Source of the DNA: Anaerolineae bacterium
GTDB taxonomy: Bacteria; Chloroflexota; Anaerolineae; J102
DNA: 8,068 nt
Assembly (NCBI GenBank): GCA_026985975.1
Contig: JALSPL010000456.1
Span: 1 to 8,068, forward strand
Direction: 5' to 3'
Part shown: positions 6,350 to 8,068 of the stretch, piece by piece
Layout of the letters: every line of letters starts with the position of its first letter
Numbering within the stretch: position 1 is the stretch's first letter
Made by a program: the position numbers and the translations under genes
The notes under the pieces: model-generated
Seen by the model: only the letters and a program-made list of their open reading frames with translations
Told to the model about the DNA's origin: nothing
The model's database searches: none

Positions 6350-7414
6350 TCATTTCATTTTGATTTTTCCGCGGTAGCGAAGGTATGTCGCATAGTCAAT
6401 CACTATCCGCCGCTCGATATATTGCCGGGTGGTGGCAGCAAGATGCCGGCGTTCCTCGATTTTATCCGTGACTTGCAGCGAAAACGCGTCGCTGCCCGCG
6501 CCGGAGCCGAAGGAGACCACCAGGATCTTGTCTCCAGGTCGGGCTTCATCCAGCACTGCGGTGAGCCCCACCAGGGAAGCGCCCGAATAGGTGTTGCCGA
6601 TGACGCCCGACAGCAGGCCCGTTTCCACCTGCTCCGGCTTGAACCCCAGCATCTTCGCCGCCCGGCTGGGAAATTTGACGTTGGGCTGATGCAGCACGAC
6701 ATAACGGTAGTCGTCCGCGGTGCGGTTCAGTTGCTGCATCAGCAGTTTGCCCGCGGTGACCACGTGCTCGAAATAGGCGGGATCGCCGGTGAAGCGCATG
6801 CCGTGGGAGGGATACTCGGCGCCGGGCCGCCGCCAGAAGTCGGGGGTGTCGGTGACATAAGAGAGAGAGCCTTCCCATCGGGCCAGGGCCTCGTGCGCCG
6901 GGCCGATGATGAGGGCGGCTCCGCCCGCAGCCGCGGTGTATTCCAGCGCGTCGCCCGGGCGTCCCTGCGACGTATCAGCGCCAATGCCCATGGCGTAGTC
7001 GGCCATCTCTGCGCCCACCAGCCCCACTGCGGCCACCACGGCCTCGGTGCCCGCCTTGCATGCAAATTCCCAATCGCCCGCCTGAATCAGCGGCACAGCG
7101 TCCAGGACCTCGGCCACGATGGTGGAGGTGGGTTTGACTGCGTAAGGATGGCTTTCGCTGCCCACCCAGATGGCCCGCAGGTCGCGGCCGGCCAGGCCCG
7201 CGCGGGCCAGCGCATTGCGCCCGGCCTCGATGGCGATGGTGGCGGTGTCCTCATCCAGGCCGGGCACAGCTTTTTCCTTGATGGGAACGCCGCCAACGCC
7301 GCCGGTCCATTGTTTCGAGACTTCGGTCGCGGGCAGCCGGTAGCGGGGAATGTAAACGCCGTAGCCGACAATGCCGACCGGGCGGGAGGGGGTTAGGAGG
7401 ATGGATTCGGTCAT
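6350..7414 (-). CDS. Archaeal-type hydroxymethylglutaryl-CoA synthase
   Basis: Condenses acetyl-CoA with acetoacetyl-CoA to HMG-CoA, the second step of the mevalonate pathway. It has 354 residues, the length of archaeal-type synthases and shorter than eukaryotic ones. The opening VGIVGYGVYIPRYRL is the usual family start, here preceded by about 12 extra residues. Glu87 in GSESHPYAVKPTST is the general base, Cys119 in EFACKAGTEA is the acylated nucleophile, and His242 in VVLHQPNVKFP is the catalytic His. GADTSQGRPGDALEYTAAAGGAA and GNTYSGAS are further family blocks. It lies between HMG-CoA reductase (86 bases upstream) and thiolase on the same strand, so an operon for mevalonate formation is likely. 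No good Shine-Dalgarno precedes ATG 7414; instead there is TATCGAT four bases away. The last residues are basic (RYRGKIKMK), and the stop abuts the repeat tract. Confidence 0.94.
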   Translation of the reverse strand: MTESILLTPSRPVGIVGYGVYIPRYRLPATEVSKQWTGGVGGVPIKEKAVPGLDEDTATIAIEAGRNALARAGLAGRDLRAIWVGSESHPYAVKPTSTIVAEVLDAVPLIQAGDWEFACKAGTEAVVAAVGLVGAEMADYAMGIGADTSQGRPGDALEYTAAAGGAALIIGPAHEALARWEGSLSYVTDTPDFWRRPGAEYPSHGMRFTGDPAYFEHVVTAGKLLMQQLNRTADDYRYVVLHQPNVKFPSRAAKMLGFKPEQVETGLLSGVIGNTYSGASLVGLTAVLDEARPGDKILVVSFGSGAGSDAFSLQVTDKIEERRHLAATTRQYIERRIVIDYATYLRYRGKIKMK

Positions 7415-7418
7415 GGGA

Positions 7419-7425
7419 ATCGATA
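7419..7425 (-). promoter_or_regulatory. TATCGAT motif 4 nt before the HMG-CoA synthase start
   Basis: On the - strand TATCGAT ends four bases before ATG 7414, where a Shine-Dalgarno would normally lie. It is identical in sequence and spacing to the motif before the thiolase. Confidence 0.3.
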
Positions 7426-7461
7426 GAAAAGGTTCGGTTGAGATAACTCTGAAGTTCGATG

Positions 7462-7519
7462 GAGATTCAATCGAGATTCTTCGATGAATGTTACAAATCT
7501 CTACGAATCTCTACGAATC
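7462..7519. repeat. GAGATTC and AATCTCTACG short repeats
   Basis: GAGATTC occurs at 7462-7468 and 7473-7479, and its reverse complement GAATCTC at 7505-7511. AATCTCTACG is tandemly duplicated at 7496-7515 and followed by a third partial AATC. The right end lies inside the last codons of the HMG-CoA reductase and supplies its stop codon. The rest fills most of the gap to the synthase gene. GAGATTC/GAATCTC can form a 7-bp stem around the stop codon, with no U-tract. Confidence 0.65.
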
Positions 7520-8068
7520 GCCAATCTCTTTTTGTGCAGCGCCATGTGCCCGCGCTGGATGCCTTCGGTGACCAGCGCGCGTAGCGCGGCCAGGTTTTGG
7601 GCCAGGCCCGCAGCGACGAAGATTCGGGATAGTCGGCGGGCGTCGGGATTGCCCAGCAGTTTCATGGCCAGCCGGGCGGTGGGATGATAACGGGTGAGCC
7701 CGCCCACCGTGCCCACGGCCAGGGGCATTTCCAATCGTCCCAGCAGGTGATTATCCACCACCCGCCAATCGGTCAGCGCCCGATATTGGCCATCGCGCGC
7801 AGCCCAGGCGTGCCCGCCCGCCTCGATGGCCCGCCAGTCCTGCCCTGTGGCCAGGGCTGCCGCATCGATGCCATTGAATACGCCCTTGTTGTGGGTGGCT
7901 GCGCGATAAGGGTCGACCACGGCGAAGGCGTTGGCCTCGAAAATGCCCCGGGCCACCTCCTCGCCCGGCAGTTCGGGCGTTTCCAGCGCGCCCACGGGGA
8001 TGCGGCAACTGGCCCAGGCCCGGCGTTGGTCACTGAGATTGGAGAGGATGCGCAATAACGCCCGCCCC
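7501..8068 (-). CDS. mvaA: Class II HMG-CoA reductase, C-terminal part
   Basis: Reduces HMG-CoA to mevalonate, the committed step. Only the last 188 codons are in the window. The frame is open to the right edge (GRALLRILSNLSDQRR), so the TTG at 8055 is not a start. Class II features match Pseudomonas mevalonii HMGR as I recall it: catalytic Lys in THNKGVFNGIDA (codon 7885-7887, Lys267), catalytic Asp in ATGQDWRAIEAGGHA (codon 7837-7839, Asp283), LEMPLAVGTVGGLTRYHP, VAAGLAQNLAALRALVTEGIQRGHMALH with the catalytic His (codon 7546-7548, His381). Only 14 residues follow that His, against about 47 in P. mevalonii, so most of the C-terminal flap domain is absent, and the gene ends inside an AATCTCTACG repeat. 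The final residues RRDS are encoded by the repeat. The Glu of the active site and the nucleotide site lie outside the window. It is probably the first gene of the trio seen here. Confidence 0.93.
   Translation of the reverse strand, partial: GRALLRILSNLSDQRRAWASCRIPVGALETPELPGEEVARGIFEANAFAVVDPYRAATHNKGVFNGIDAAALATGQDWRAIEAGGHAWAARDGQYRALTDWRVVDNHLLGRLEMPLAVGTVGGLTRYHPTARLAMKLLGNPDARRLSRIFVAAGLAQNLAALRALVTEGIQRGHMALHKKRLAIRRDS

Noticed and set aside
6302..7396. Long open frame on the + strand opposite HMG-CoA synthase (364 codons)
   Set aside because: The - strand frame contains all synthase catalytic residues. The + strand translation has no known motifs and mirrors the codon bias of the real gene.

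Overview
The window is strongly GC-rich and densely packed, with two gene groups converging near position 5058. No mobile element genes, tRNAs, rRNAs or CRISPR arrays are visible. The mix of an archaeal-type HMG-CoA synthase/thiolase pair, a class II HMG-CoA reductase and bacterial sugar-catabolic genes suggests a bacterium that uses the mevalonate route. Chloroflexota (Anaerolineae or relatives) is my best guess. This is an inference from gene content and intergenic repeat style, not a measured result.

Left half (1-5050, + strand): a sugar/sugar-alcohol catabolic group. It has xylulokinase (5' end cut by the window edge), a PfkB-family sugar kinase, an MtlD-like polyol(-phosphate) dehydrogenase and a xylose isomerase-like TIM barrel. 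The first three are joined by single-base gaps and almost certainly share a transcript. The isomerase follows after a 153-nt spacer that carries two copies of a palindrome, and it has its own strong Shine-Dalgarno. A plausible flow is aldose -> ketose (isomerase) -> ketose-5-phosphate (xylulokinase), with a sugar alcohol or its phosphate entering through the dehydrogenase and possibly the PfkB kinase. The exact substrates cannot be read from the sequence.

Right half (8068-5066, - strand): the upper mevalonate pathway. It has the C-terminal part of a class II HMG-CoA reductase (5' end beyond the window), an archaeal-type HMG-CoA synthase and an archaeal/SCP2-type acetoacetyl-CoA thiolase. Read in metabolic order, the thiolase makes acetoacetyl-CoA, the synthase makes HMG-CoA and the reductase makes mevalonate. 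The small DUF35 zinc-ribbon/OB-fold protein that bridges thiolase and synthase in archaea is not next to the thiolase here.

The longer spacers (3866-4018, 6230-6349, 7415-7500) are less GC-rich than the genes, and each holds a different short repeat: AACCTGNCAGGTT palindromes, ACGTTTCACG-type inverted repeats, and AATCTCTACG/GAGATTC repeats. The last of these runs into the 3' end of the reductase gene, whose C-terminus is short. The points most worth following up are a His replacing a metal-ligand Asp in the isomerase, the shortened reductase, and a TATCGAT motif at the same distance from both mevalonate start codons. I see no clear case for a wholly new system.
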